Below, piece by piece: positions 45,401-60,400 of a DNA stretch of 64,000 bases. Source of the DNA: Pomphorhynchus laevis (lineage: Eukaryota > Acanthocephala > Palaeacanthocephala > Echinorhynchida > Pomphorhynchidae); contig WNNJ02000108.1 in NCBI GenBank assembly GCA_012934845.2, forward strand, positions 372,001-436,000, written 5' to 3'. Below the pieces are notes generated by a model. The model ran no database searches, was not told the origin of the DNA, and saw nothing but the letters and a program-made list of their open reading frames with translations. The position numbers and the translations under genes were made by a program. Position 1 is the stretch's first letter, and the number at the start of each line of letters is the position of its first letter.

Positions 45401-48400
45401 AGACATACTTAAGTAATGTCATTAAATATATTTATCACTCTATTGATTTGTCATTTATCAACTTTATGTAAATTAAAAAACGATATAAACATTATAACTT
45501 TTGATATTTCGCTAACAGGAGTTAGCGATTTATCAAAACAAAATCTTCTTTCCTTTGAACCAGCTTCAATAATTATTTATCAATAATGGATCAGTATCAA
45601 CTATTATAAGGTAATTTGATGAAGATGCTAACAGTAGTTATCGAAATATCAAAAATAATTTCTTTTCAATATTTTATCAATCAAATCTTGAGGAAGAGGT
45701 TGATAATCAAACTTGGTAGATTCTGGTTTGTTCAAATACGGAAGACAATGTGGGAACAATTCACACGGTGGAGGACCATCAAGTTGGGGAGGATGTGGAC
45801 CGTACAAAAATTGCATTTGCATTCAAAACAAAATCTTCTTTCCTTTGAACCAGCTTCAATAATTATTTATCAATAATGGATCAGTATCAACTATTATAAG
45901 GTAATTTGATGAAGATGCTAACAGTAGTTATCGAAATATCAAAAATAATTTCTTTTCAATATTTTATCAATCAAATCTTGAGGAAGAGGTTGATAATCAA
46001 ACTTGGTAGATTCTGGTTTGTTCAAATACGGAAGACAATGTGGGAACAATTCACACGGTGGAGGACCATCAAGTTGGGGAGGATGTGGACCGTACAAAAA
46101 TTGCATTTGCATTCAAAACAAAATCTTCTTTCCTTTGAACCAGCTTCAATAATTATTTATCAATAATGGATCAGTATCAACTATTATAAGGTAATTTGAT
46201 GAAGATGCTAACAGTAGTTGTCGAAATATCAAAAATAATTTCTTTTCAATATTTTATCAATCAAATCTTGAGGAAGAGGTTGATAATCAAACTTGGTAGA
46301 TTCTGGTTTGTTCAAATACGGAAGACAATGTGGGAACAATTCACACGGTGGAGGACCATCAAGTTGGGGAGGATGTGGACCGTACAAAAATTGCATTTGC
46401 ATTCAAAACAAAATCTTCTTTTCTTTGATCCAGCTTCAATAATTATTTATCAATAATGGATCAGTATCAACTATTATAAGGTAATTTGATGAAGATGCTA
46501 ACAGTAGTTATCGAAATATCAAAAATAATTTCTTTTCAATATTTTATCAATCAAATCTTGAGGAAGAGGTTGATAATCAAACTTGGTAGATTCTGGTTTG
46601 TTCAAATACGGAAGACAATGTGGGAACAATTCACACGGTGGAGGACCATCAAGTTGGGGAGGATGTGGACCGTACAAAAATTGCATTTGCATTCAAAACA
46701 AAATCTTCTTTTCTTTGATCCAGCTTCAATAATTATTTATCAATAATGGATCAGTATCAACTATTATAAGGTAATTTGATGAAGATGCTAACAGTAGTTA
46801 TCGAAATATCAAAAATAATTTCTTTTCAATATTTTATCAATCAAATCTTGAGGAAGAGGTTGATAATCAAACTTGGTAGATTCTGGTTTGTTCAAATACG
46901 GAAGACAATGTGGGAACAATTCACACGGTGGAGGACCATCAAGTTGGGGAGGATGTGGACCGTACAAAAATTGCATTTGCATTCAAAACAAAATCTTCTT
47001 TCCTTTGAACCAGCTTCAATAATTATTTATCAATAATGGATCAGTATCAACTATTATAAGGTAATTTGATGAAGATGCTAACAGTAGTTATCGAAATATC
47101 AAAAATAATTTCTTTTCAATATTTTATCAATCAAATCTTGAGGAAGAGGTTGATAATCAAACTTGGTAGATTCTGGTTTGTTCAAATACGGAAGACAATG
47201 TGGGAACAATTCACACGGTGGAGGACCATCAAGTTGGGGAGGATGTGGACCGTACAAAAATTGCATTTGCATTCAAAACAAAATCTTCTTTTCTTTGATC
47301 CAGCTTCAATAATTATTTTTCAATAATGGATCAGTATCAACTATTATAAGGTAATTTGATGAAGATGCTAACAGTAGTTATCGAAATATCAAAAATAATT
47401 TCTTTTCAATATTTTATCAATCAAATCTTGAGGAAGAGGTTGATAATCAAACTTGGTAGATTCTGGTTTGTTCAAATACGGAAGACAATGTGGGAACAAT
47501 TCACACGGTGGAGGACCATCAAGTTGGGGAGGATGTGGACCGTACAAAAATTGCATTTGCATTCAAAACAAAATCTTCTTTTCTTTGATCCAGCTTCAAT
47601 AATTATTTATCAATAATGGATCAGTATCAACTATTATAAGGTAATTTGATGAAGATGCTAACAGTAGTTATCGAAATATCAAAAATAATTTCTTTTCAAT
47701 ATTTTATCAATCAAATCTTGAGGAAGAGGTTGATAATCAAACTTGGTAGATTCTGGTTTGTTCAAATACGAAAGACAATGTGGGAACAATTCACACGGTG
47801 GAGGACCATCAAGTTGGGGAGGATGTGGACCGTACAAAAATTGCATTTGCATTCAAAACAAAATCTTCTTTTCTTTGATCCAGCTTCAATAATTATTTAT
47901 CAATAATGGATCAGTATCAACTATTATAAAGTAATTTGATGAAGATGCTAACAGTAGTTATCGAAATATCAAAAATAATTTCTTTTCAATATTTTATCAA
48001 TCAAATCTTGAGGAAGAGGTTGATAATCAAACTTGGTAGATTCTGGTTTGTTCAAATACGGAAGACAATGTGGGAACAATTCACACGGTGGAGGACCATC
48101 AAGTTGGGGAGGATGTGGACCGTACAAAAATTGCATTTGCATTCAAAACAAAATCTTCTTTTCTTTGATCCAGCTTCAATAATTATTTATCAATAATGGA
48201 TCAGTATCAACTATTATAAGGTAATTTGATGAAGATGCTAACAGTAGTTATCGAAATATCAAAAATAATTTCTTTTCAATATTTTATCAATCAAATCTTG
48301 AGGAAGAGGTTGATAATCAAACTTGGTAGATTCTGGTTTGTTCAAATACGAAAGACAATGTGGGAACAATTCACACGGTGGAGGACCATCAAGTTGGGGA

Positions 48401-51400
48401 GGATGTGGACCGTACAAAAATTGCATTTGCATTCAAAACAAAATCTTCTTTTCTTTGATCCAGCTTCAATAATTATTTATCAATAATGGATCAGTATCAA
48501 CTATTATAAGGTAATTTGATGAAGATGCTAACAGTAGTTATCGAAATATCAAAAATAATTTCTTTTCAATATTTTATCAATCAAATCTTGAGGAAGAGGT
48601 TGATAATCAAACTTGGTAGATTCTGGTTTGTTCAAATACGAAAGACAATGTGGGAACAATTCACACGGTGGAGGACCATCAAGTTGGGGAGGATGTGGAC
48701 CGTACAAAAATTGCATTTGCATTCAAAACAAAATCTTCTTTTCTTTGATCCAGCTTCAATAATTATTTATCAATAATGGATCAGTATCAACTATTATAAA
48801 GTAATTTGATGAAGATGCTAACAGTAGTTATCGAAATATCAAAAATAATTTCTTTTCAATATTTTATCAATCAAATCTTGAGGAAGAGGTTGATAATCAA
48901 ACTTGGTAGATTCTGGTTTGTTCAAATACGGAAGACAATGTGGGAACAATTCACACGGTGGAGGACCATCAAGTTGGGGAGGATGTGGACCGTACAAAAA
49001 TTGCATTTGCATTCAAAACAAAATCTTCTTTTCTTTGATCCAGCTTCAATAATTATTTATCAATAATGGATCAGTATCAACTATTATAAGGTAATTTGAT
49101 GAAGATGCTAACAGTAGTTATCGAAATATCAAAAATAATTTCTTTTCAATATTTTATCAATCAAATCTTGAGGAAGAGGTTGATAATCAAACTTGGTAGA
49201 TTCTGGTTTGTTCAAATACGAAAGACAATGTGGGAACAATTCACACGGTGGAGGACCATCAAGTTGGGGAGGATGTGGACCGTACAAAAATTGCATTTGC
49301 ATTCAAAACAAAATCTTCTTTTCTTTGATCCAGCTTCAATAATTATTTATCAATAATGGATCAGTATCAACTATTATAAGGTAATTTGATGAAGATGCTA
49401 ACAGTAGTTATCGAAATATCAAAAATAATTTCTTTTCAATATTTTATCAATCAAATCTTGAGGAAGAGGTTGATAATCAAACTTGGTAGATTCTGGTTTG
49501 TTCAAATACGAAAGACAATGTGGGAACAATTCACACGGTGGAGGACCATCAAGTTGGGGAGGATGTGGACCGTACAAAAATTGCATTTGCATTCAAAACA
49601 AAATCTTCTTTTCTTTGATCCAGCTTCAATAATTATTTATCAATAATGGATCAGTATCAACTATTATAAGGTAATTTGATGAAGATGCTAACAGTAGTTA
49701 TCGAAATATCAAAAATAATTTCTTTTCAATATTTTATCAATCAAATCTTGAGGAAGAGGTTGATAATCAAACTTGGTAGATTCTGGTTTGTTCAAATACG
49801 AAAGACAATGTGGGAACAATTCACACGGTGGAGGACCATCAAGTTGGGGAGGATGTGGACCGTACAAAAATTGCATTTGCATTCAAAACAAAATCTTCTT
49901 TTCTTTGATCCAGCTTCAATAATTATTTATCAATAATGGATCAGTATCAACTATTATAAGGTAATTTGATGAAGATGCTAACAGTAGTTATCGAAATATC
50001 AAAAATAATTTCTTTTCAATATTTTATCAATCAAATCTTGAGGAAGAGGTTGATAATCAAACTTGGTAGATTCTGGTTTGTTCAAATACGAAAGACAATG
50101 TGGGAACAATTCACACGGTGGAGGACCATCAAGTTGGGGAGGATGTGGACCGTACAAAAATTGCATTTGCATTCAAAACAAAATCTTCTTTTCTTTGATC
50201 CAGCTTCAATAATTATTTATCAATAATGGATCAGTATCAACTATTATAAGGTAATTTGATGAAGATGCTAACAGTAGTTATCGAAATATCAAAAATAATT
50301 TCTTTTCAATATTTTATCAATCAAATCTTGAGGAAGAGGTTGATAATCAAACTTGGTAGATTCTGGTTTGTTCAAATACGGAAGACAATGTGGGAACAAT
50401 TCACACGGTGGAGGACCATCAAGTTGGGGAGGATGTGGACCGTACAAAAATTGCATTTGCATTCAAAACAAAATCTTCTTTTCTTTGATCCAGCTTCAAT
50501 AATTATTTATCAATAATGGATCAGTATCAACTATTATAAGGTAATTTGATGAAGATGCTAACAGTAGTTATCGAAATATCAAAAATAATTTCTTTTCAAT
50601 ATTTTATCAATCAAATCTTGAGGAAGAGGTTGATAATCAAACTTGGTAGATTCTGGTTTGTTCAAATACGGAAGACAATGTGGGAACAATTCACACGGTG
50701 GAGGACCATCAAGTTGGGTAGGATGTGGACCGTACAAAAATTGCATTTGCATTCAAAACAAAATCTTCTTTTCTTTGATCCAGCTTCAATAATTATTTAT
50801 CAATAATGGATCAGTATCAACTATTATAAGGTAATTTGATGAAGATGCTAACAGTAGTTATCGAAATATCAAAAATAATTTCTTTTCAATATTTTATCAA
50901 TCAAATCTTGAGGAAGAGGTTGATAATCAAACTTGGTAGATTCTGGTTTGTTCAAATACGGAAGACAATGTGGGAACAATTCACACGGTGGAGGACCATC
51001 AAGTTGGGGAGGATGTGGACCGTACAAAAATTGCATTTGCATTCAAAACAAAATCTTCTTTTCTTTGATCCAGCTTCAATAATTATTTATCAATAATGGA
51101 TCAGTATCAACTATTATAAGGTAATTTGATGAAGATGCTAACAGTAGTTATCGAAATATCAAAAATAATTTCTTTTCAATATTTTATCAATCAAATCTTG
51201 AGGAAGAGGTTGATAATCAAACTTGGTAGATTCTGGTTTGTTCAAATACGAAAGACAATGTGGGAACAATTCACACGGTGGAGGACCATCAAGTTGGGGA
51301 GGATGTGGACCGTACAAAAATTGCATTTGCATTCAAACCAAAATCTTCTTTTCTTTGATTCAGCTTCAATAATTATTTATCAATAATGGATCAGTATCAA

Positions 51401-54400
51401 CTATTATAAGGTAATTTGATGAAGATGCTAACAGTAGTTATCGAAATATCAAAAATAATTTCTTTTCAATATTTTATCAATCAAATCTTGAGGAAGAGGT
51501 TGATAATCAAACTTGGTAGATTCTGGTTTGTTCAAATACGAAAGACAATGTGGGAACAATTCACACGGTGGAGGACCATCAAGTTGGGTAGGATGTGGAC
51601 CGTACAAAAATTGCATTTGCATTCAAAACAAAATCTTCTTTTCTTTGATCCAGCTTCAATAATTATTTATCAATAATGGATCAGTATCAACTATTATAAG
51701 GTAATTTGATGAAGATGCTAACAGTAGTTATCGAAATATCAAAAATAATTTCTTTTCAATATTTTATCAATCAAATCTTGAGGAAGAGGTTGATAATCAA
51801 ACTTGGTAGATTCTGGTTTGTTCAAATACGGAAGACAATGTGGGAACAATTCACACGGTGGAGGACCATCAAGTTGGGGAGGATGTGGACCGTACAAAAA
51901 TTGCATTTGCATTCAAAACAAAATCTTCTTTTCTTTGATCCAGCTTCAATAATTATTTATCAATAATGGATCAGTATCAACTATTATAAGGTAATTTGAT
52001 GAAGATGCTAACAGTAGTTATCGAAATATCAAAAATAATTTCTTTTCAATATTTTATCAATCAAATCTTGAGGAAGAGGTTGATAATCAAACTTGGTAGA
52101 TTCTGGTTTGTTCAAATACGAAAGACAATGTGGGAACAATTCACACGGTGGAGGACCATCAAGTTGGGGAGGATGTGGACCGTACAAAAATTGCATTTGC
52201 ATTCAAAACAAAATCTTCTTTCCTTTGATCCAGCTTCAATAATTATTTATCAATAATGGATCAGTATCAACTATTATAAGGTAATTTGATGAAGATGCTA
52301 ACAGTAGTTATCGAAATATCAAAAATAATTTCTTTTCAATATTTTATCAATCAAATCTTGAGGAAGAGGTTGATAATCAAACTTGGTAGATTCTGGTTTG
52401 TTCAAATACGAAAGACAATGTGGGAACAATTCACACGGTGGAGGACCATCAAGTTGGGGAGGATGTGGACCGTACAAAAATTGCATTTGCATTCAAAACA
52501 AAATCTTCTTTTCTTTGATCCAGCTTCAATAATTATTTATCAATAATGGATCAGTATCAACTATTTAAAAACATTTATAGATAATATAAAAAGATATAGA
52601 AATATTAAAAAGATATGTAGCAATAAGAAATATTAAAACAGCTTTTAAAAGATTTAGGTAATAGTCAAATTATTTAACAACTTATAATTACTTTGATAGT
52701 AATATTATCGATATTACTATCAAATAAGCTAATATAATTTAATATTAGCTTATTTAAATTTCATTGGTCGCTTTAAATTTAATATTAAAATTTAATTTAA
52801 TAAATTTTCTTAATTTATAAAATTATTAAATTTTTTTCTTATTAAATTTTATGTTAAAATTATAATTAAATTTTCAAAATATCAAAACAATTATATTAAT
52901 AATTTATCAATAATTTCTTCTTAAAAAGGTTACAACAAAATCATCTTTAGGTTAAAGGTTACTCATCTTTAGAGTATATCATATATTTAAAAGCAACAAC
53001 TACTTTAATCTAACCTTAATGACGATTCACTGCACATCTTTTGAGATGCAAAGCTTATAATTGCCCATTTTTCAAGATTATAGGATTTGTGAAATTTCTT
53101 TCCTCGCATATCCCACACCCCGTGGTTTGGAAGAATTATATTGTCTGTGTATCGTATTTGAGGAGGATCAAGTACTCTGCCTGGTATTTCAACCATAGAT
53201 GTCTTGACATTAATTCCAAAATCTTTTAGATATGGATCACTTGAAAAATCTGCTTGATTTATCTAAATACATTTTAAGGAAATAATCGCCAGAATTGTTT
53301 CAAATTGATGTCGATATGAATGTTTAATAGAGCATTCTTAAAGATACAAACACAGTTATTTAGTTTAAAGGCAATATATATAAGATATTTGTTATTGTAT
53401 TCTAATGAACAAAGACATTACAAATTATAAATACTAGATTGTAAAACAAATACTTATAACAAAAGAAAGTATATTTTTATAATATATATTTCAATTTATA
53501 TACATAAAGCTTTTGCATAACACCAAATTGTTCCATGTTAGCACAACCGGTCATTGCGATTGTACACATAGTAACAATCACATTCTATAAAAGAAAAAGA
53601 GTCTACATAGATTTAATTTATTAATGAAAAAACGAATTACAAAATAGAAATGAATCAAAATTAAAAAGAAATAACGCCGTTTTTAAAGTGTTATATACTG
53701 AATATAATCGTAATCTAAATAGCTTACAAGAGATTTAATATCCTGTTCTCTATTCGGAGCAGATCGTGCAGTTGCCTAACAATGGAATTATAGCCTTTAA
53801 ATTGATACTTTTAAAAATTCAATGATACCTTTATCATTGTAGAAGTTTGTGAATCGGAGAGCTTCTTAATGCAGCGTTGACCAGGCACAACTTCACATAC
53901 CTATACGGAATCTAAGATTTTAAAAGTTGCCATGAAATCAAACCTCGAACGGTAGGAAGGTGTGTCGAGAATCCGGACCGATTTGAAGACAAGGAAGATT
54001 TAAAAATCTAGAAATAGAAAAATGTGAGAAACGGTACAGAAACGTCAAGTAAACTAACATTATATCAAGTTTATGCCGCTCTTTAAAATACGCTGCAACA
54101 TTAATCATCTGATCGGGATTGCTGGATGACGGAAAACTACTCAAAGAAAATAGGGAAAATTAAAAATGCAATTTTGATTAAATCTTACAAAAGATTTTTA
54201 GTAGGTCGTTTTGTTATCGACGACACACGATACTTCCTTCGTGCCGATCCACAATGGTTCACTTCTACCTTTAGACCTAAATAAAACGTCTTAGTGAAAT
54301 TTCACCTTTCAGAAAGTAAATGTATTTTATTAATAAATTTTATAGATGATTTCAAATTCTATTGATAATGAATACAAATAATCTATTAAATAAATTAAAT

Positions 54401-57400
54401 AATATTTTTAATTATTAATAATATTTTAAAAGGTAATATTCTGAAGCCTACACAACTAAAAGATTACATAACTAAATTCAATTACACTAGCAATACTTGG
54501 TAAGGTTGATTCCTTGTAGAAAATGCTATTTGATATTGTGAACGTTGTTCTGGAAATTATCAATAAACACTAAAAATATAAACATGAGAGAAAACACCTT
54601 TATCAATTGTTAAAATGCACATAAAAGTTTAACATATAATTGATGATGGTGTTTTGACGCACTAAAAGCGTTCGAAATCCTCAGCGATCTGTTTTAGATT
54701 TAATGCGATGACCTCCAAAATTATAGATTATATTATTTTAGATATACTAAAATTGCAAGAATTCTAGATGTAATCGAATTCAGTTCTGAAAAATCTATTG
54801 TACAGCGATACTTTTAACGTCGATGCGTTCTACATAGAACAGCAATGAGAATGTCATTATATGTATATCAACTTCCCCCTTATATAAATTCAAACATATC
54901 CTGAGTGTTGATTGCCAAAATAAAATATTCAATAAACTGTTAATTAGAAAAGCTTATGGTATCCGGTAGTCATCATTAAAAGATGAACTAGCTTAATGAC
55001 TGTCTAATTAGATAAACTAAAAAAATGATCACAGAGACAATGTGCAATGTGTATATGACACAGTGCTTTTTTAATTAAAGAATTAAATACTCTTTAACCG
55101 AAGTGCCTCTTCGGTTTAAGAGTATTTGTTCGATTAGGCCCATTGTATATCATCTATGTATCTGTGGAAATATCGTATAACTTCATTAATACTAATAAAT
55201 AGGATTTAATTATAAATCAAAAATAAATTTCGGAATAATACGAAAGTAGATAGTCGAAAAAGTCAAATTAGAATTACCTTTAAGCTCTTTCGTGAGACGA
55301 AGCCTCTGTAAATCAGAGAGTGGTTTTTCCAAATCTCGATAGCTATTTAAGTCAAGAATATCAATAGTAAGTTTAAGAATGGACTGGGCTCTGTAAAATG
55401 CGGTAGCACTCACTAGGCATTTATTAAATTATATTGTAGATATAAGTTAAATTGCATCTACCATCAATGTTCAAACTAATGTTGCCGAAAGTGGGTCGTA
55501 TACTTTGGTGAAAGCCAAACCATACTTCCCTTCCACCTCCAAGATATGTACAAACTCGACCTTTGGTTTGACGAAAGAACGATCGGCCGACAGGAGTATG
55601 GCTTAATATAAAAAAATTGAAGTAATTAAAATGATTAAATGACTAATAAACTCAATTAAATTGAAAAACAATAATTAAAAATTATTACTACAATTAAAAT
55701 AAAACATATTAGATTAGATTATTTGCATTAATAGATTAATTATTATATTAATTATTAGATCATTAGATTAGTATGACAATCTAATGCAAAATACGCGAGT
55801 ATAAAAAAGTCAATATATTTCGTTTGTTAGAAACATAATATCTTCTTATTCTTTGCCTTTTCCTGGCAAACCATGGTCGGCGGCTTTGATATGTCTTCTC
55901 CATACCTCTCGATGTTGAACTAGATCTGGCGCCAGGTTACATGTTTTCAAATCATCATGGATAGTATCCATCTTTTCTTAGGATGGCCAAGAGGTCGTAC
56001 GCCTTGAACGATTGGCTCGACTCGGCATATTGCGCTTTTGTCAGCCCTGTGAATGTGTGCGAACCATCGTAGTCGATGTTCCATCGCCTTGAGGTTTATT
56101 TGCGTGACACCAAAAAGTTGGCAGATGTTGGTATTCGGAATCCTATCTAGGCGTTTTACATTATAGGTGCAGCGCAGCATATTTATCTCCATGGCGTGTA
56201 ATTTTCTTTTGGCGTCTGAATTTTATGGCCAGCATTCTGTGGCGTACAATGCAACCGGTCTCACAACTGTTGTGAAGATTTCGGCTTTAAGCTTTAGTGA
56301 CATACGTCGGTCACATAATATTCCTGAAAGGCCTCGCCATTTTAGCCAAGCTATGTTAAGGTGCCCCTTTACATCCTTATTTATTGTACCATCCGATGAG
56401 AGGTATGACTCCAGGTATTTGAAGGTAGTACATCTTTCGAGTGTCTGCCCGTTGATCTCGATGGAGTTAGGTGTTTGATATCCGAGCTCAAGATATTTAG
56501 TTTTATTAATGTTCAGCTACAGTCCGTATTGTGACAGGCGATCAGACCAGTTTTGAACTTGCTGTTTGAGGTGTGCAGTGTTTGTGTAGCAAGCAAAACA
56601 TCGTCTGCATATAAGAGGATCCATGGGACATCGTTGTTCATTGTAGAAATAATTGTATCAATGCATAAGATGAATAGCAGGGGTGACAGGGTACTGCTCT
56701 GATGTACGCCATTCGTGATCGGATATGATTTGGAATAACCAGTAGCACAGTGTACTATGCTGGTCGTGTCCGAGTACATGAGTCTAACCCATGTAACGTA
56801 CTCCTCTAGGACACCGTGTTGTCGCAGGGAGTACCAGATAAGAGAATGTGGGACCCGATTAAAAGCCTTCTCCAAATCAAGGAAGGCCACATGTAAACTC
56901 TGCTGCTTTTCTCAGTATTTTTCCATCAATATCCTTGCTGCTTGTATAGCATCTGTGGTTGATACATTTTTGACAAAACCACACCGGTTAACGGCGATGT
57001 TAGTCAGAGCACTTAGTCTCTTGTCCAGGACATGCTTAAAGATTTTCATTGTGTGAGATAATAGCCGGACAGGGCAATAATAGCTACAGCAAGCAATGCC
57101 ACCCTTCTGTTTCCAGATGGGGATTGTAAACGAGCTTTTTCATGCTTTAGGTACTTCGTGCTGTAGAACTATTGTGTTGAAACGATGCGTGAGAAAAGCT
57201 ATGCCTGTAAGTCCCGTGATTTTCCAAACCTCGGAAGGAATTCCATCTGGACCGGTAGCTTTTCCGGACCAGATTTTTGTCATATAAAAACAGAATATAA
57301 CACTGGCAAATGAGGCTTTTAGTTATTTAAATTTTCGAACGTGTATATTTGAACGCAGTGTTGACAAAAATAAATAAAAATATTAGACAAAAAGTATAAT

Positions 57401-60400
57401 AAAACAAAACTATTTAAAAAAATTTCAACAATTTTAAAATTATTGATCCTTTGACTATTCTAGTGTTATATCTAACAAATATTTTGTAATTCCATCTAAA
57501 AAATCTAAAATTTTTAAATTATATTTTAACAAACATATAATGGCAGGCACTCTGTTCTGCTGGCGTTCCCGCGCGTCTCGAGCCGCCGGGACTCTGTAGA
57601 ACTAATGGTAAACGACCAAACGGTGTATCCTCAGTTCCATGGAACTCCGTTCGTCTGCTGGTATAAAGTTGCACATGTCTCAATCCTCTAGAGACGAGCT
57701 GGTCAGCAACTGCGATTTATTCACCAAATGCAATGTCCTCTGAAGTCGAACATCGCAAGCGAAGCAAATATATCGAACTTAACAGCTCTGTATACAAGTT
57801 TGTCCCGGTTGCGGTTGATACTCTCCGTCATTCAAGTAAATCTGCAATTGAGTTTCCGCGCGTCCGCGTGGTTAGATTAGAGGAGACGACTCAAGAGCCG
57901 CATGTGGGTATATAGCTGCTACAGCAAAGCAGCGCTCAAGTTCAACGGGGTAACAGCGCGCACATGTTGGACGCCATGTCAGAAATCTGCGTCTCGTCCG
58001 CTTTGTTGCAAAACATTTGTATTTTTTGTATTATTCATAATTTATTTTTTTTGCTTCACCAAATATTATAATACGAAAATACAAATATAACAAACGTATC
58101 AAATAGCAAGAAATATTAAGAAATATTTCAATATCAAGAAGTATTCTCAAGATCATATCTGGTTTAATTGTCTCTATAAACGATTAAATAAAATATATTT
58201 AATTGTTTATATTGAATATAAAATATTTATAAACAATTTGTTTAAATATTTATATTGAATATATTTTAATTGTTTTTTAATTGTTCAAATCTTTCATTGT
58301 TTCTATAAATAGAATATATAAACAATATTTAAATTAAAAAAATTGTTACTAGACCTTTAAAATAATTTATTCGAAAAATACTAATTATGATCAAGTCATA
58401 TATTTATTATTAAAAAAAATAGAATTATTTATTATGCTTCGTATCACGAAACATAATTTATACAATTAGCAAGAAATATCAAGAATTATTGTCAATCAAC
58501 TTTTAAATTATTGTGCTAGGATCAAGATCGTTTCTGGTTTATTACCTTCCATTGTTTCTATAAATAGAATATATAAACAATATTTGAGCTAGTTATGTTG
58601 GCAATATATAATTCAATTATTAAGTAATAAATGATTTATTAATTAATAAAGTTTAATTTATAAATTTTAATTTTTTAATTCTAAGAACCAAATAAATCGC
58701 AATGCATAACATTTTGCATTTTAAAAAATCATTTTTTTTAATATTTTTTAAACATTTTTTTTAATATTCAATCAAAACTTATTATTGTGTTAGGATCAAG
58801 ATCGTTTCTGGTTTATTACCTTAAAATGCTTATATATATCGCAGTATTGAACATTTTCAAACATTATCGCTGTGACAATAGAATAACCAAATAAATCGCA
58901 ATGCATAACAATTTCTTTTGAATAAGTATGCTCTTCTTGAAAATATAACAATATGGCATTGTCGGTATAAATTGTAAAATGTCCAAAAATAAATTAAGGA
59001 TAAATTGGCTAATTTTTAGGTAAATAAATATATGCGTTAACAAAGTGTCTTTACTGGTGTGAAATAAAACATATTTTAGCATTGAAATAAAATTGATTTG
59101 TCCTTTGTTATTTTCAATACGTAATAATTAAAAGTTGATGCATTCATTATTAATTATCAATGCATTATATATAAATACTGTATATTAATATTGAACGTTT
59201 TCTGAGTAAGTCAATTTAGCTTAACAACTTACGTTAAACTGGCCAGATGTCTTAGAATCACATCCAGTGCCTGCATCGATCCGGGGTGTATATCAATAAC
59301 CTTACCATTAAGCGCATCGTCGAGCAATTCAAAGTCAATTTTGTCTTTGTATTTAAGTTTAACTGTAAATAATCGTTCCTGACCTTCGAAACTGCCTTTT
59401 AGTATGACCGGTAAAGTGAGCTATTTTACATAGTAAGCACTGATCATATAAACATTAATTATGTCAGATACTTACGCAATCCACAAATTGCATTTTGTTT
59501 CTGGTGTAAAGATTGTGTTTCCCGTCATATACGGGAATGACATTTGCAAATTCCTCCGTATATTGTGAGACCAAAGTCGCAATAATTTCTCTAAACGCAA
59601 ATTAATTTGAAATACTGGTTAAAAATCACATTAAGTTTCTTCGACTATGAAGTGCTGATTGAACTCATCCAAATATTCGAATTAAACGAGTTTAATCCAG
59701 TAAAAATTCACATTTGATGACGTCAGCAATGAAGGTGCTGATTGAACTCATCCGAATATTCGAATTAAACAAGTTTAATCCGGATTTATCAATATACGAA
59801 TATAAACATCAAGTATTTCGGAACATATTATTTAATGATAGACGTACCGCTATTTCACAATATACTTGAATTACTGGTATTATTACTGTGCAAAACTATT
59901 CGAGCTCAAACGATCCCATCCATATTGAAAAAAAATATACAGACCAATAATGCTTAACGCAAGTATGTATTCATCAAATTATCACAAGCACAAACTGGTA
60001 GAATTGTCGTTCAACTGAAAACTTATGATGTTTTTGCTATAAATGGTTTAAAAATTTTAAACAAATATTGATGATAATACTGCTATAGCATAATCAGATA
60101 ACATGAATAATTTTAAGTGGATATACCTGTGCTGTCATTGTTACCATAATAATTTTGATGAGTATTTTTTATTCTCCACGCTATTTTTATCCTATCTACA
60201 AGGTAACATCAGTACGCTACATTTCAGTATTAGTAAACCTCGTCAGCTACTGATCCAATACCTGCGTTTCACTTTCGGTCCTTTTAATGTTGAGTGGCAA
60301 TCAATCGACTCGTCTGTTTTATTGGCACAGATTTAATAAAATCAGGGTTGGTAAGGGAAGGTTTACCTTCAATTTGGTTTGCACCATCTTTTACCAACGC

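Noticed and set aside
45616-52546. Twenty-four identical 86-residue proteins encoded on the plus strand of the array
   Set aside because: The frame stays open in every unit only because units are nearly identical, so it gives no evidence of selection. It is antisense to the host gene and its composition is not protein-like.
45533-52565. CRISPR-like array
   Set aside because: Units are fully identical over 290 bp with no variable spacers, and the DNA is eukaryotic. It is a satellite.
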